A program made the position numbers and the translations under genes. The notes beneath the pieces are model-generated. The model was not told the DNA's origin. It saw only the letters and a list, made by a program, of their open reading frames with translations, and did no database searches. 64,000 nucleotides of DNA from Nocardiopsis sinuspersici (GTDB lineage: Bacteria > Actinomycetota > Actinomycetes > Streptosporangiales > Streptosporangiaceae): the NCBI GenBank assembly GCA_008638415.1, contig VWVT01000002.1, positions 62,001 through 126,000 of the forward strand. The letters run 5' to 3'. Below are positions 55,829-64,000 of the stretch, one piece after another; position 1 is the stretch's first letter, and each line of letters starts with the position of its first letter.

Positions 55829-57271
55829 TCAGCAGGCGCTCTCCTCCGCCTTCTCCGCGGTGGTACCGCCCAGGTCCTCGGTGACGGAGAGCTCCGGTTC
55901 GGAGGAGCCGCCGCCGTCGGTGAAACCGCCCCAGTCCTGGCCGATGACCAGCTCCAGGGTCTGGGGGAGGCCGGCGACCTCCTCGGTGACCGCGCTCTCC
56001 AGCGAACCCGCCAGCAGGTCGGCCGCCGCCTCCTGGCCGGGCGCGTAGTAGACCGTGGTATCCAGCGGAGCCCGGTTCACGGGGTTGCCGACACCGGTGA
56101 CGCTGTAGCCCCGGTCGAGCAGGACGCCCTCGACCTCGCCCGCCAGGCCGTCGATACCGGCGTTGTTGATGACCTGCACGGAGATCTCGGAGGGGGCGGG
56201 CCCGGACTCGGCGCCACCGGACTCCTCGGGCTTCCCGGACTCTTCCTTCTTGTCGCCGCCCGAGAGGTCGGTGCCGGAGCTGATCGCATCGAACAGCTCG
56301 GAGGCGGCGGGCTGGCTCATGGCCAGCCGGTTCGGGTCGGCGGGGTGCTGGCCGTTGGGCACGGTGACGAACTGGACCCGTTCGAGGTCGACCTCGCGCA
56401 TGGAGATGGCGATGTCGGTCATGATGTCGACGGTCAGCTCCTCGTCGGTGGTCACCGAGTCGGTGATCGCGCCGAGGAAGTTGGTGATGGTCACCGGGCT
56501 GGTCATGACCTCGCTGCTGAGCACCTGGCGCAGCATCGCGCCCATGAACTCCTGCTGGCGGTCGATCCGGGACAGGTCGCTGCCGTCGCCCTGGCCGTAG
56601 CGGGAGCGCACGTAGCCCAGCGACTCCTCACCGTTGAGCTTCTGCGTCCCCGCGTCCAGCGACAGGTGGGCCTTGGGGTCCTCGATCGGCTGGGGAATGC
56701 ACATCTCCACGCCGCCGATGGCGTCCACCATGTCCTTGAACCCGGCGAAGTCCATCATGACGAAGTGGTCCAGGTGCACGCCGGTGATCTGCTCGATGGT
56801 CTGCCACTGGCAGCCCACGCCGCCGAAGGTCATCGCCGAGTTGATCATGCCGCTGTGCGCGTTCATCCCCGGGTAGTCCTCCGTCGCCTCACAGGCGGGC
56901 AGGTCCACCATCAGGTCGCGGGGCAGGTTGACCAGGGTGGCCGCGCCGTTGTCGACGTTGATGCTGGCGATGAGCATGGTGTCGGGACGCGCGCCCTCGG
57001 CCTCGCCGTACTCGGCGTTCTCCCCCGAGCGGATGTCGGAGCCCATGATGAGCAGGTTCATCACGCCCTCGACGCTGCTGGGCCGGTCCCACGTGTCGGT
57101 GTCCACCTGCGCGGTGGTGATGTTGCCGACGATGCCCTGGTACCAGCCGTAGCCGCCGAGGCTGACGGCGATGGCCAGGGCGGTGGCGACACAGGCGACC
57201 CACTGCCCTGCGGACATCCGCATAGCGTTGAGTACGCCCGAGGGGCGGGGAGCGGAGCGTTTGCCAGCCAT
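55829..57271 (-). CDS. LytR-CpsA-Psr (LCP) family protein with LytR_C domain, 2
   Basis: A 480-residue paralogue of the neighbouring LCP protein with the same order: one transmembrane helix (about 22-45), the LCP domain (NLLIMGSDIRSGE, LVNLPRDLMVDLP, FAGFKDMVDAIGGVEMCI, LGYVRSRYGQGDGSD), an acidic Glu/Ser/Gly linker and the LytR_C domain (ISVQVINNAGIDGLAGEVEG). The conserved Arg and Asp residues of the catalytic pocket are present. The ATG at 57271 follows GAAGG. The 147-bp gap between the two LCP genes has no strong terminator. Confidence 0.93.
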   Translation of the reverse strand: MAGKRSAPRPSGVLNAMRMSAGQWVACVATALAIAVSLGGYGWYQGIVGNITTAQVDTDTWDRPSSVEGVMNLLIMGSDIRSGENAEYGEAEGARPDTMLIASINVDNGAATLVNLPRDLMVDLPACEATEDYPGMNAHSGMINSAMTFGGVGCQWQTIEQITGVHLDHFVMMDFAGFKDMVDAIGGVEMCIPQPIEDPKAHLSLDAGTQKLNGEESLGYVRSRYGQGDGSDLSRIDRQQEFMGAMLRQVLSSEVMTSPVTITNFLGAITDSVTTDEELTVDIMTDIAISMREVDLERVQFVTVPNGQHPADPNRLAMSQPAASELFDAISSGTDLSGGDKKEESGKPEESGGAESGPAPSEISVQVINNAGIDGLAGEVEGVLLDRGYSVTGVGNPVNRAPLDTTVYYAPGQEAAADLLAGSLESAVTEEVAGLPQTLELVIGQDWGGFTDGGGSSEPELSVTEDLGGTTAEKAEESAC

Positions 57272-57548
57272 GCGAACCTTCGGACGGATGCGATGTGCGT
57301 GGGAGGGGTGGGGGCTGAGCACCGTGCGGGGTCCTCGGTCCGCCCGAGCCTCACAGGTGCTCCGCGGACACACGTCCGCCCGTCGTCCTCCGACCGCCCT
57401 CGGCCGGTGCCTGGGGCACGGTGGTCTTCGGGCGACGCGCGGGGCCCGCGTGACACGCCCTGCGATGAACGGATGCTAACAGCAGCTCGGAGGGGGCGCG
57501 CACACGCGTGCGGGCCCGCCGGCCGCCCCGGGGACGAGGCGTGAGGGG

Positions 57549-58028
57549 TCAGTAGCGGGTGGCGACCGTTCCGGCCGCCCTGTCGTGCAGCCCGCGGGTG
57601 TCGCGGTCGTAGACGACGGCGGGGACGACCAGGCACAACAGCAGGGTGCGCACCGTCATGGAGACGAACCAGGGCCAGGAGCGCTCGCCGGTGGCGCGGA
57701 TTCCCACACCGGCGACGCGGCGGCCGACGGTCGTGCCGAAAAGGGTGAGCAGGAGGATGCTCATGACCGCGAAGACGACGAGGGCGGTGTTGCTGACCAT
57801 CGGCGCGACCTCCTCCGCGGCGGTCGGCCCCGAGCCGACCAGGCCCAGGCCGTAGGCCGCCCAGGCCAGCATGAGGGCCAGCGCCCAGTCCAGGGCGAGG
57901 CCGACCAGGCGGCGGGAGATCCCGGGCACCGAGCCCGTACCGCTCTCGGGCAGGCCGAGCCGGTTGCCCCGGTACCGGAAGTCGTCTCCGGGGGCGGTGG
58001 TGGTGGCGCCCCGAGTCTCGTCGCTCAT
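57549..58028 (-). CDS. RDD family membrane protein
   Basis: This 159-residue protein begins an RDD domain at PGISRRLVGLALDWALALMLAW, the motif carrying the family Arg and Asp residues. A second helix (LVVFAVMSILLLTLFGTTVGRRVAGVGI) and a third (TVRTLLLCLVVPAVVYD) follow, ending DRDTRGLHDRAAGTVAT. RDD proteins are small membrane proteins, some linked to ion transport. It is divergent from glnA, its usual neighbour in actinobacteria. Confidence 0.92.
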   Translation of the reverse strand: MSDETRGATTTAPGDDFRYRGNRLGLPESGTGSVPGISRRLVGLALDWALALMLAWAAYGLGLVGSGPTAAEEVAPMVSNTALVVFAVMSILLLTLFGTTVGRRVAGVGIRATGERSWPWFVSMTVRTLLLCLVVPAVVYDRDTRGLHDRAAGTVATRY

Positions 58029-58354
58029 GCCCCAACGGTATCCGCGTCCCCGGCGCACCCGCGTCCGGGCCGGTCGCGACGGCGTGACGTGCGCTCGGCG
58101 GCCCGGTGACGGAGGACACAACCGGTGTTGCGAAGCGTCCCGTTTCGGCCCCGTACGGGTAAAATAACCGGGTCAGACGCGTTGGACTGCGAAAACGGTC
58201 GGCTCCGTAACACGCAGGAAACAATCGAGACATGGCACGGAAACGGCCCCCTCCTAGCTTCGGTAGCGAAGCCGGGAGACGGCGCGCGATCCGACGTGTC
58301 CTCGATGGAGCGGACCCCGGTCCACCGTCTCAGCCACCTGCACGGAGGTTCGTT
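58029..58354 (+). other. Divergent RDD/glnA control region (326 bp)
   Basis: It holds the GlnR box at 58207-58244, a possible -10 (TAAAAT, 58160-58165), a small GCTTCG-GTAG-CGAAGC hairpin (58257-58272) in the glnA leader, and the glnA ribosome-binding site GGAGG at 58344-58348. Confidence 0.6.
58207..58244 (+). promoter_or_regulatory. GlnR box upstream of glnA
   Basis: GTAAC-N6-GAAAC-N6-GACAT-N6-GAAAC matches the actinobacterial GlnR operator of two a-site/b-site pairs with exact 6-nt spacings. Only the second a-site (GACAT for GTNAC) deviates. It ends 110 nt before the glnA start codon. GlnR is expected to activate glnA under nitrogen limitation. Confidence 0.8.
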
Positions 58355-59779
<1,425 letters not shown>

Positions 59780-59810
59780 GCGGCGGCCGGGTCCGCCCGG
59801 CAGCTCCCCA

Positions 59811-59848
59811 TCGGGGCCGGTATCCGTTCGCTCGGGTACCGGCCCCGA
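59811..59848 (+). terminator. glnA terminator hairpin
   Basis: TCGGGGCCGGTA and TACCGGCCCCGA form a perfect 12-bp stem with a 14-nt loop, 31 nt after the glnA stop. Confidence 0.7.
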
Positions 59849-59965
59849 CCCGGTTCCGGGCCCCGGTGCCGACCACCGGGCACGGGAGCGGCGGGGCGGC
59901 CGGGAACGCCCGGACGCCGACCGCACGGTTACCGTTGACGCGTGGCAAGGGACGGAAGAACAGAC

Positions 59966-62900
59966 ATGACGGCAGGCGCACTCGCCAGACGCGGTTTCAG
60001 CGACAGCATCCGGGCCCTGCGGCTGGTGGCGGAGGCCGGTCTGGACGCCCAGGCCGACACCGACGTCATCGACGCCCTCGCGGCGGCTCCCGACCCCGAC
60101 CAGGCCCTGCTCGGGCTGATCCGGGTCCTGGAGTCCGACGCCGATCCGGACGAGGTCCTGGACGCGCTGCGCGAGGACCGCGAACTGCGTGCACGACTGT
60201 GCCGGGTGCTGGGCACCAGCCCCGCCCTGGCCGACCACCTGGTGCGCCATCCGGGCGACTGGCGGGAGCTGCGGGGCGCCGACGCCGCCCGCTCCCCCGA
60301 GCAGGAGGAGGTGCGCCGGGGGCTGATGCACACCGTGGGCGCCGACCCCAACGGTCCCGCGCCGGTGGCCGACCCCGCCGTGTCCGAGGACGGGTCCGCC
60401 ACCGCCCTCCGCCACCTCCTGCGCGTGGCCTACCGCAGGCGGGTGCTGCGCCTGGCGGGGCGGGACCTGACCGGCATGTGCACGGTGGACGAGGTCGCCG
60501 CGGAGCTGGCCGACCTGGCCGCGTCGGTGCTGGACGCGTCCCTGGCGGTGGCCCGCGCCGAGCACCCCGAGGACGCGGCGCTGTGCCGCCTGGCGGTCAT
60601 AGGCATGGGCAAGTGCGGCGGACGGGAGCTGAACTACGTCAGCGACGTGGACGTGGTGTTCGTGGCCGAGCCGGTCGAGGAACCCGGCTCCGACGAACCG
60701 GTGGACGAGCAGGCCGCGATGCGCGCGGCGACCCGGCTGGCCACCGCGATGATGCGCGTCCCGTCGGAGACCGACGCCGAGGGCACCCTGTGGGAGGTGG
60801 ACCCGGCGCTGCGGCCGGAGGGGCGCAACGGGCCGCTGGTGCGCCCGCTGTCGGGACACCGCGCCTACTACGAGCGCTGGGCCAAGACCTGGGAGTTCCA
60901 GGCGCTGCTCAAGGCCCGCCCGATCGCCGGCGACGCGGAGCTGGGCCGGGCCTACATGGACGTGATCTCCCCGATGGTGTGGGGTGCCGCGAACCGCACG
61001 GACTTCGTGGAGGACGTGCAGGCGATGCGCCGCCGGGTGGTGGCGCACATCCCGGCCGGTGAGGCCGAGCGGGAGCTCAAGCTGGGGCCGGGCGGGCTGC
61101 GCGACATCGAGTTCTCGGTGCAGTTGCTCCAGTTGGTGCACGGGCGCACCGACGAGCGGCTGCGGTCGGGCAACACCCTGGAGGCCCTGCGGGTGCTGTC
61201 CGAGCACGGGTACGTGGGGCGCGGGGACGCGTCCGGGCTGGCCGACTCCTACCGGTTCCTGCGGCGGTTGGAGCACCTGCTGCAACTGGAGCGGCTGAGG
61301 CGCACGCACGTGATGCCCGACTCCGCCGGCCCGGAGGGCTCCGAGCACCTGCGCCGCCTGGGGCGGGCCCTCGGTTTCACCGCGGACCCGGTCAGGGAGC
61401 TGACCGGTGCGCGCCGCCGGGTGTCCTCGGAGGTGCGGCGCCTGCACGAGAAGCTGTTCTACCGGCCGCTGCTCAACGCGGTGGCCAGACTGCCGGACGA
61501 GGAGGCCCGGCTGTCGCCGGAGCAGGCCAGGGACCGCCTGGAGGCCCTGGGGTTCGTGGATCCGGGCGGTGCTCTGCGCCACCTGGAGTCGCTGACGTCG
61601 GGGGTCTCGCGCCGGGCCTCGATCCAGCGGACGCTGCTGCCGGTGATGCTGGGCTGGTTCTCCGACTCGCCCGACCCCGACTCGGCCCTGCTGGGGTTCC
61701 GGCAGGTGAGCGAGGCCCTGGGCACCACCCCGTGGTACCTGCGGCTGCTGCGCGACGACGTGCGGGTGGCCGAGCGCATGGCGTGGCTGCTGGGCACGAG
61801 CCGCTATGCGACGGAGCTGCTGCTGCGCGCCCCGGAGGCGGTGGCGATGCTGGCCGACGACGCCAACCTGGCGCGCCACAGCCCGAGGGTGCTGGCGGCC
61901 GAGGCCGAGGCGGCGCAGCGCCGGTACGACACGGCCGAGGAGTCGGTGGCGGCGGTGCGCGCGCTGCGCCGCCGCGAGCTGCTGCGCACGGCCGCCGCCG
62001 ACCTGCTGGAGGTGTCCTCGATCCAGGAGGTGGGCTCGGCGCTGACCGACATCGCGGCGGTGACCATCGAGGCCGCGCTGCGCCTGGCGCAGAACCGGGT
62101 GGTGGCCGCGTCGCGGGACGAGCCGCTCACGCGGGTGTGCGTGGTGGCGATGGGCCGGTTCGGCGGCGGGGAGCTGACCTACGCCAGCGACGCGGACGTG
62201 ATGTACGTGCACGATCCCCTGCCCGGGGTGGACAAGGGCGCGGCCACCAAACAGGCGATGGCGATCGTGCGGGAGCTGGCGCGGCTGCTGGAGATGCCCG
62301 CCGCGGAACCGCCGCTGAAGGTGGACACCGACCTGCGCCCGGAGGGGCGCAGCGGCCCGGTGGTGCGCACGCTGGAGTCCTACGCCGTGTACTACGGGCG
62401 CTGGTCGCAGGTGTGGGAGAGCCAGGCGCTGCTGCGGGCCAAGCCGGTCGCGGGCGATCCGGGGCTGCGTCAGGCGTTCACGGAGCTGATCGACCCCATC
62501 CGGTATCCGAAGGGCGGGATCGACTCCTCCGCGGTGCTGGAGATCCGCAAGCTCAAGGCGCGGATGGAGTCCGAGCGGCTGCCGCGCGGGGCCGACCCGA
62601 CGCTGCACACCAAGCTGGGCCGGGGCGGGCTGTCGGACGTGGAGTGGGTGGCCCAGCTGACTCAGTTGCGCCACGCCCGCGAGTACCCGGACCTGCGGAC
62701 CACGGGCACGCTGGAGGCGCTGGAGGCGGCCGTGGCGCACGGGCTCCTGGACGAGGAGGACGGCGAGGTCCTGGCACAGGCATGGAAGCTGGCGTCGCGG
62801 GTGCGCGGGATGGTGATGCTGGTGCGCGGCCGGGGCGGCGACTCGCTGCCCACGGACCTGCGGGTGCGCGCCGCGGTGGCGGGTGCGATGGGCTGTGGCG

Positions 62901-63016
62901 GCGACGACGAGGACGAGGAGGTGTGGGAGGGCCCGTCCGACCGGCTGACCGAGTCCTACCTGCGTACCACCCGTCGGGCGCGCGCGGTCATGGAGCGGGT
63001 CTTCTACGACGACTAG
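59966..63016 (+). CDS. glnE: Bifunctional glutamine synthetase adenylyltransferase/adenylyl-removing enzyme
   Basis: GlnE, 1016 residues, adds AMP to or removes it from the GlnA tyrosine. Two nucleotidyltransferase domains carry GMGKCGGRELNYVSDVD (about residue 213) and AMGRFGGGELTYASDAD (about residue 728), each with the SDxD metal motif, linked by helical regulatory domains with LGPGGLRDIEF and LGRGGLSDVEW. The ATG at 59966 has GGAAG upstream. A GTG at 59942, 6 nt after TACCGT, could be a leaderless alternative adding eight residues. Its stop TAG lies in the CTAG bordering repeat copy E. Confidence 0.95.
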   Translation: MTAGALARRGFSDSIRALRLVAEAGLDAQADTDVIDALAAAPDPDQALLGLIRVLESDADPDEVLDALREDRELRARLCRVLGTSPALADHLVRHPGDWRELRGADAARSPEQEEVRRGLMHTVGADPNGPAPVADPAVSEDGSATALRHLLRVAYRRRVLRLAGRDLTGMCTVDEVAAELADLAASVLDASLAVARAEHPEDAALCRLAVIGMGKCGGRELNYVSDVDVVFVAEPVEEPGSDEPVDEQAAMRAATRLATAMMRVPSETDAEGTLWEVDPALRPEGRNGPLVRPLSGHRAYYERWAKTWEFQALLKARPIAGDAELGRAYMDVISPMVWGAANRTDFVEDVQAMRRRVVAHIPAGEAERELKLGPGGLRDIEFSVQLLQLVHGRTDERLRSGNTLEALRVLSEHGYVGRGDASGLADSYRFLRRLEHLLQLERLRRTHVMPDSAGPEGSEHLRRLGRALGFTADPVRELTGARRRVSSEVRRLHEKLFYRPLLNAVARLPDEEARLSPEQARDRLEALGFVDPGGALRHLESLTSGVSRRASIQRTLLPVMLGWFSDSPDPDSALLGFRQVSEALGTTPWYLRLLRDDVRVAERMAWLLGTSRYATELLLRAPEAVAMLADDANLARHSPRVLAAEAEAAQRRYDTAEESVAAVRALRRRELLRTAAADLLEVSSIQEVGSALTDIAAVTIEAALRLAQNRVVAASRDEPLTRVCVVAMGRFGGGELTYASDADVMYVHDPLPGVDKGAATKQAMAIVRELARLLEMPAAEPPLKVDTDLRPEGRSGPVVRTLESYAVYYGRWSQVWESQALLRAKPVAGDPGLRQAFTELIDPIRYPKGGIDSSAVLEIRKLKARMESERLPRGADPTLHTKLGRGGLSDVEWVAQLTQLRHAREYPDLRTTGTLEALEAAVAHGLLDEEDGEVLAQAWKLASRVRGMVMLVRGRGGDSLPTDLRVRAAVAGAMGCGGDDEDEEVWEGPSDRLTESYLRTTRRARAVMERVFYDD

Positions 63017-63186
63017 ACCGTGTCTCCCCGGGGCTCCGCCGCGCTTCGCTGTGCGCTCGGACGCCGGGGGTACGGGAACCCCGCCGGCGCCCACGGTGCG
63101 GCCGCTCCTGCCTCACGGGCGTACCCGCGGATCCTCCGGCGGCCCCGCCGCCCCCGGTGGCGCGGGACCGAGTCCACCGGACAGGT
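63017..63186 (+). repeat. CTAG-associated structured repeat, copy E
   Basis: This 170-nt copy begins after the CTAG (63013-63016) of the glnE stop and is followed by CCGG. It is more diverged and slightly shorter than A, B and D. It keeps the first stem (GCCGGGGGT...AACCCC) and the central GGTGCGGCCG...CGGGCGTACC stem with two mismatches. Confidence 0.8.
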
Positions 63187-63323
63187 CCGGTGCGCCGGCC
63201 GCGAGGGCCCGGCCCGCGTTGGCCCTGTGCCTGTGGACGCCCTCGGCACTCGAAGTGCGCCGTGAGTACGGGATCACGGTGTACGGGGCCCTCTCCGGTC
63301 ACAGCACCGTGGTCCCCGGGAGG

Positions 63324-63361
63324 GGCGCCCCCGTGTCGAGGGAGTGGGGCACGGGGGCGCC
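63324..63361 (-). terminator. 12-bp hairpin downstream of amylase gene
   Basis: GGCGCCCCCGTG and CACGGGGGCGCC form a perfect stem with a 14-nt loop. It lies 139 nt after the amylase stop. Confidence 0.5.
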
Positions 63362-63500
63362 GGGGCCGGGAGTGGTTCGGCCCGGGGTGGTGGTCGGCGG
63401 ATTCCTCGAAGGTCCTCGCCCGCCGGTCCCTCCGGACGGGCGGGTGGACGGGCGGCGCCCCGAAGCGGGGCGGCGGGGCGCCGCGACGGGGCCGGCGGGG

Positions 63501-64000
63501 TCAGTCGCGCCAGGTGACGGTGGAGGCGGGGCCGACGCGGTTGGCGCCGGACTCCCACTCGGCGTTGCCCGCGCCGTCGACCTTGACCAGCTTCCACTCG
63601 GTGTCGGCGCCGAAGGGGACGGTGCCCGACCACACCGGGTAGGTGGACTCGTCGGTGGACAGCCTCACCCCGTCCAGCGGGTTCCAGGAGCCCAGCTCGG
63701 GGGTGGAGCCGACCACGTACACCTCCTGGCCGTACCAGGTCTCCACGGTGGCGGAGACGCTGCTCCCGGCGGGGTCGTCCGGGTCACCGGGGTCGGTGCC
63801 GCCTCCGCACTCGGCGGAGTCGTCGCAGGTGCCGCCCACGTGCAGGGCGACGGCCCCGTTGGCCGGAACCCGGGCGCTGACCCGGCCGTCGGCGACGGTG
63901 AGGGTCCCGCTTCCGGCCGCGTTCTCGTAGCTGCCGTCGGGCAGGGCGGTGTCGGCGGTCAGGTTCCAGGTGCCGCCGCTCGCGTTGAAGGCGGCGAAGC
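63501..64000 (-). CDS. Alpha-amylase C-terminus with CBM20 starch-binding domain (5' part outside window)
   Basis: The frame is open to the right edge, so about 166 C-terminal residues are visible. The first part (FAAFNASGGTWNLTADTALPDG...ANGAVALHVGG) is the all-beta C domain of GH13 alpha-amylases. A Cys/Asp/Pro linker (CDDSAECGGGTDPGDPDDP) follows. The last about 95 residues are a CBM20 starch-binding domain: ETWYGQEVYVVGSTPELGSWNP and ending AEWESGANRVGPASTVTW. It is a secreted starch-degrading enzyme; its catalytic domain and signal peptide lie beyond 64000. Confidence 0.9.
   Translation of the reverse strand, partial: FAAFNASGGTWNLTADTALPDGSYENAAGSGTLTVADGRVSARVPANGAVALHVGGTCDDSAECGGGTDPGDPDDPAGSSVSATVETWYGQEVYVVGSTPELGSWNPLDGVRLSTDESTYPVWSGTVPFGADTEWKLVKVDGAGNAEWESGANRVGPASTVTWRD

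Larger units (their letters stand above)
63017..63500. other. 484-bp intergenic region, glnE-amylase
   Basis: The left third is repeat copy E. The middle contains the GGCGCCCCCGTG hairpin at 63324-63361, which may end the amylase transcript. The remainder (63362-63500) is extremely GC-rich with no gene seen. Confidence 0.6.

Overview
The window is about 64 kb of very GC-rich DNA. It has frequent GTG and TTG starts, short operons with overlapping stop/start codons, and typical actinobacterial families: the ParA-linked scpAB cluster, PspA with PspAA and PspAB, LytR-CpsA-Psr proteins, DUF3043, DUF4191, glnA with glnE, and a GlnR-type operator. It is most likely a Nocardiopsis-like or other Streptosporangiales chromosome. 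That assignment is inferred from gene content and order, not from a marker gene. I see no rRNA, tRNA, CRISPR array, prophage or complete insertion sequence.

Layout, left to right. Positions 1-1.8 kb hold the tail of an AraC/DinB-type regulator, a DHFR-like reductase and a DUF523 protein. From 2.0 to 14.6 kb, read on the minus strand, lies a conserved housekeeping block: pyrG, NUDIX hydrolase, xerD, parA-like, a small possible DNA-binding partner, scpA, scpB, rluB, aroH, tyrA, cmk and der. From 15 to 24.8 kb there are an HMG-CoA lyase, two GNAT acetyltransferases, a DUF3060 lipoprotein, uvrB, a membrane coiled-coil protein, a divergent epoxide hydrolase/WYL regulator pair and coaE. From 24.9 to 30.7 kb there are rpsA with a strong sigma70-type promoter and long leader, arfB, polA and a PaaI-type thioesterase. 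From 31 to 37.5 kb there are an orphan branched-chain amino-acid-type binding lipoprotein, a glycerate kinase and the envelope-stress module pspA-pspAA-htpX-pspAB, divergent from a DUF3043 membrane protein.

From 37.8 to 43 kb there are an aldo-keto reductase, small membrane or unknown proteins, and cobU-cobS for late cobalamin assembly. From 43 to 53 kb there is a lipoate-centred group: pepA, lpdA, a two-lipoyl-domain E2 (sucB), an FMN reductase behind a MerR/SoxR-type promoter, a TIGR01777 epimerase, lipB, lipA and a DUF4191 protein. From 53 to 63 kb there are a DUF2975/XRE pair with an AT-rich operator, two tandem LCP proteins, an RDD protein, then glnA behind a GlnR box and glnE. The right edge holds the 3' end of an alpha-amylase with a starch-binding domain.

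The most unusual feature is a dispersed, structured, non-coding repeat of about 180 bp. It has five copies here, at 37484, 38830, 40224, 52941 and 63017. Every copy abuts a CTAG that forms the stop codon of a neighbouring gene. Three copies are exactly 180 nt, one copy has CTAG on both sides, and two copies share an identical 138-nt core flanking the aldo-keto reductase gene. It behaves like a non-autonomous mobile element or REP/MITE family that enters CTAG at gene ends without breaking the genes. Other leads are the Arg/Asp/Gly-rich extension of RluB built on a 158-bp internal duplication, the ParA/small-protein pair in front of scpAB, and the MerR/SoxR-type and XRE-type operators.
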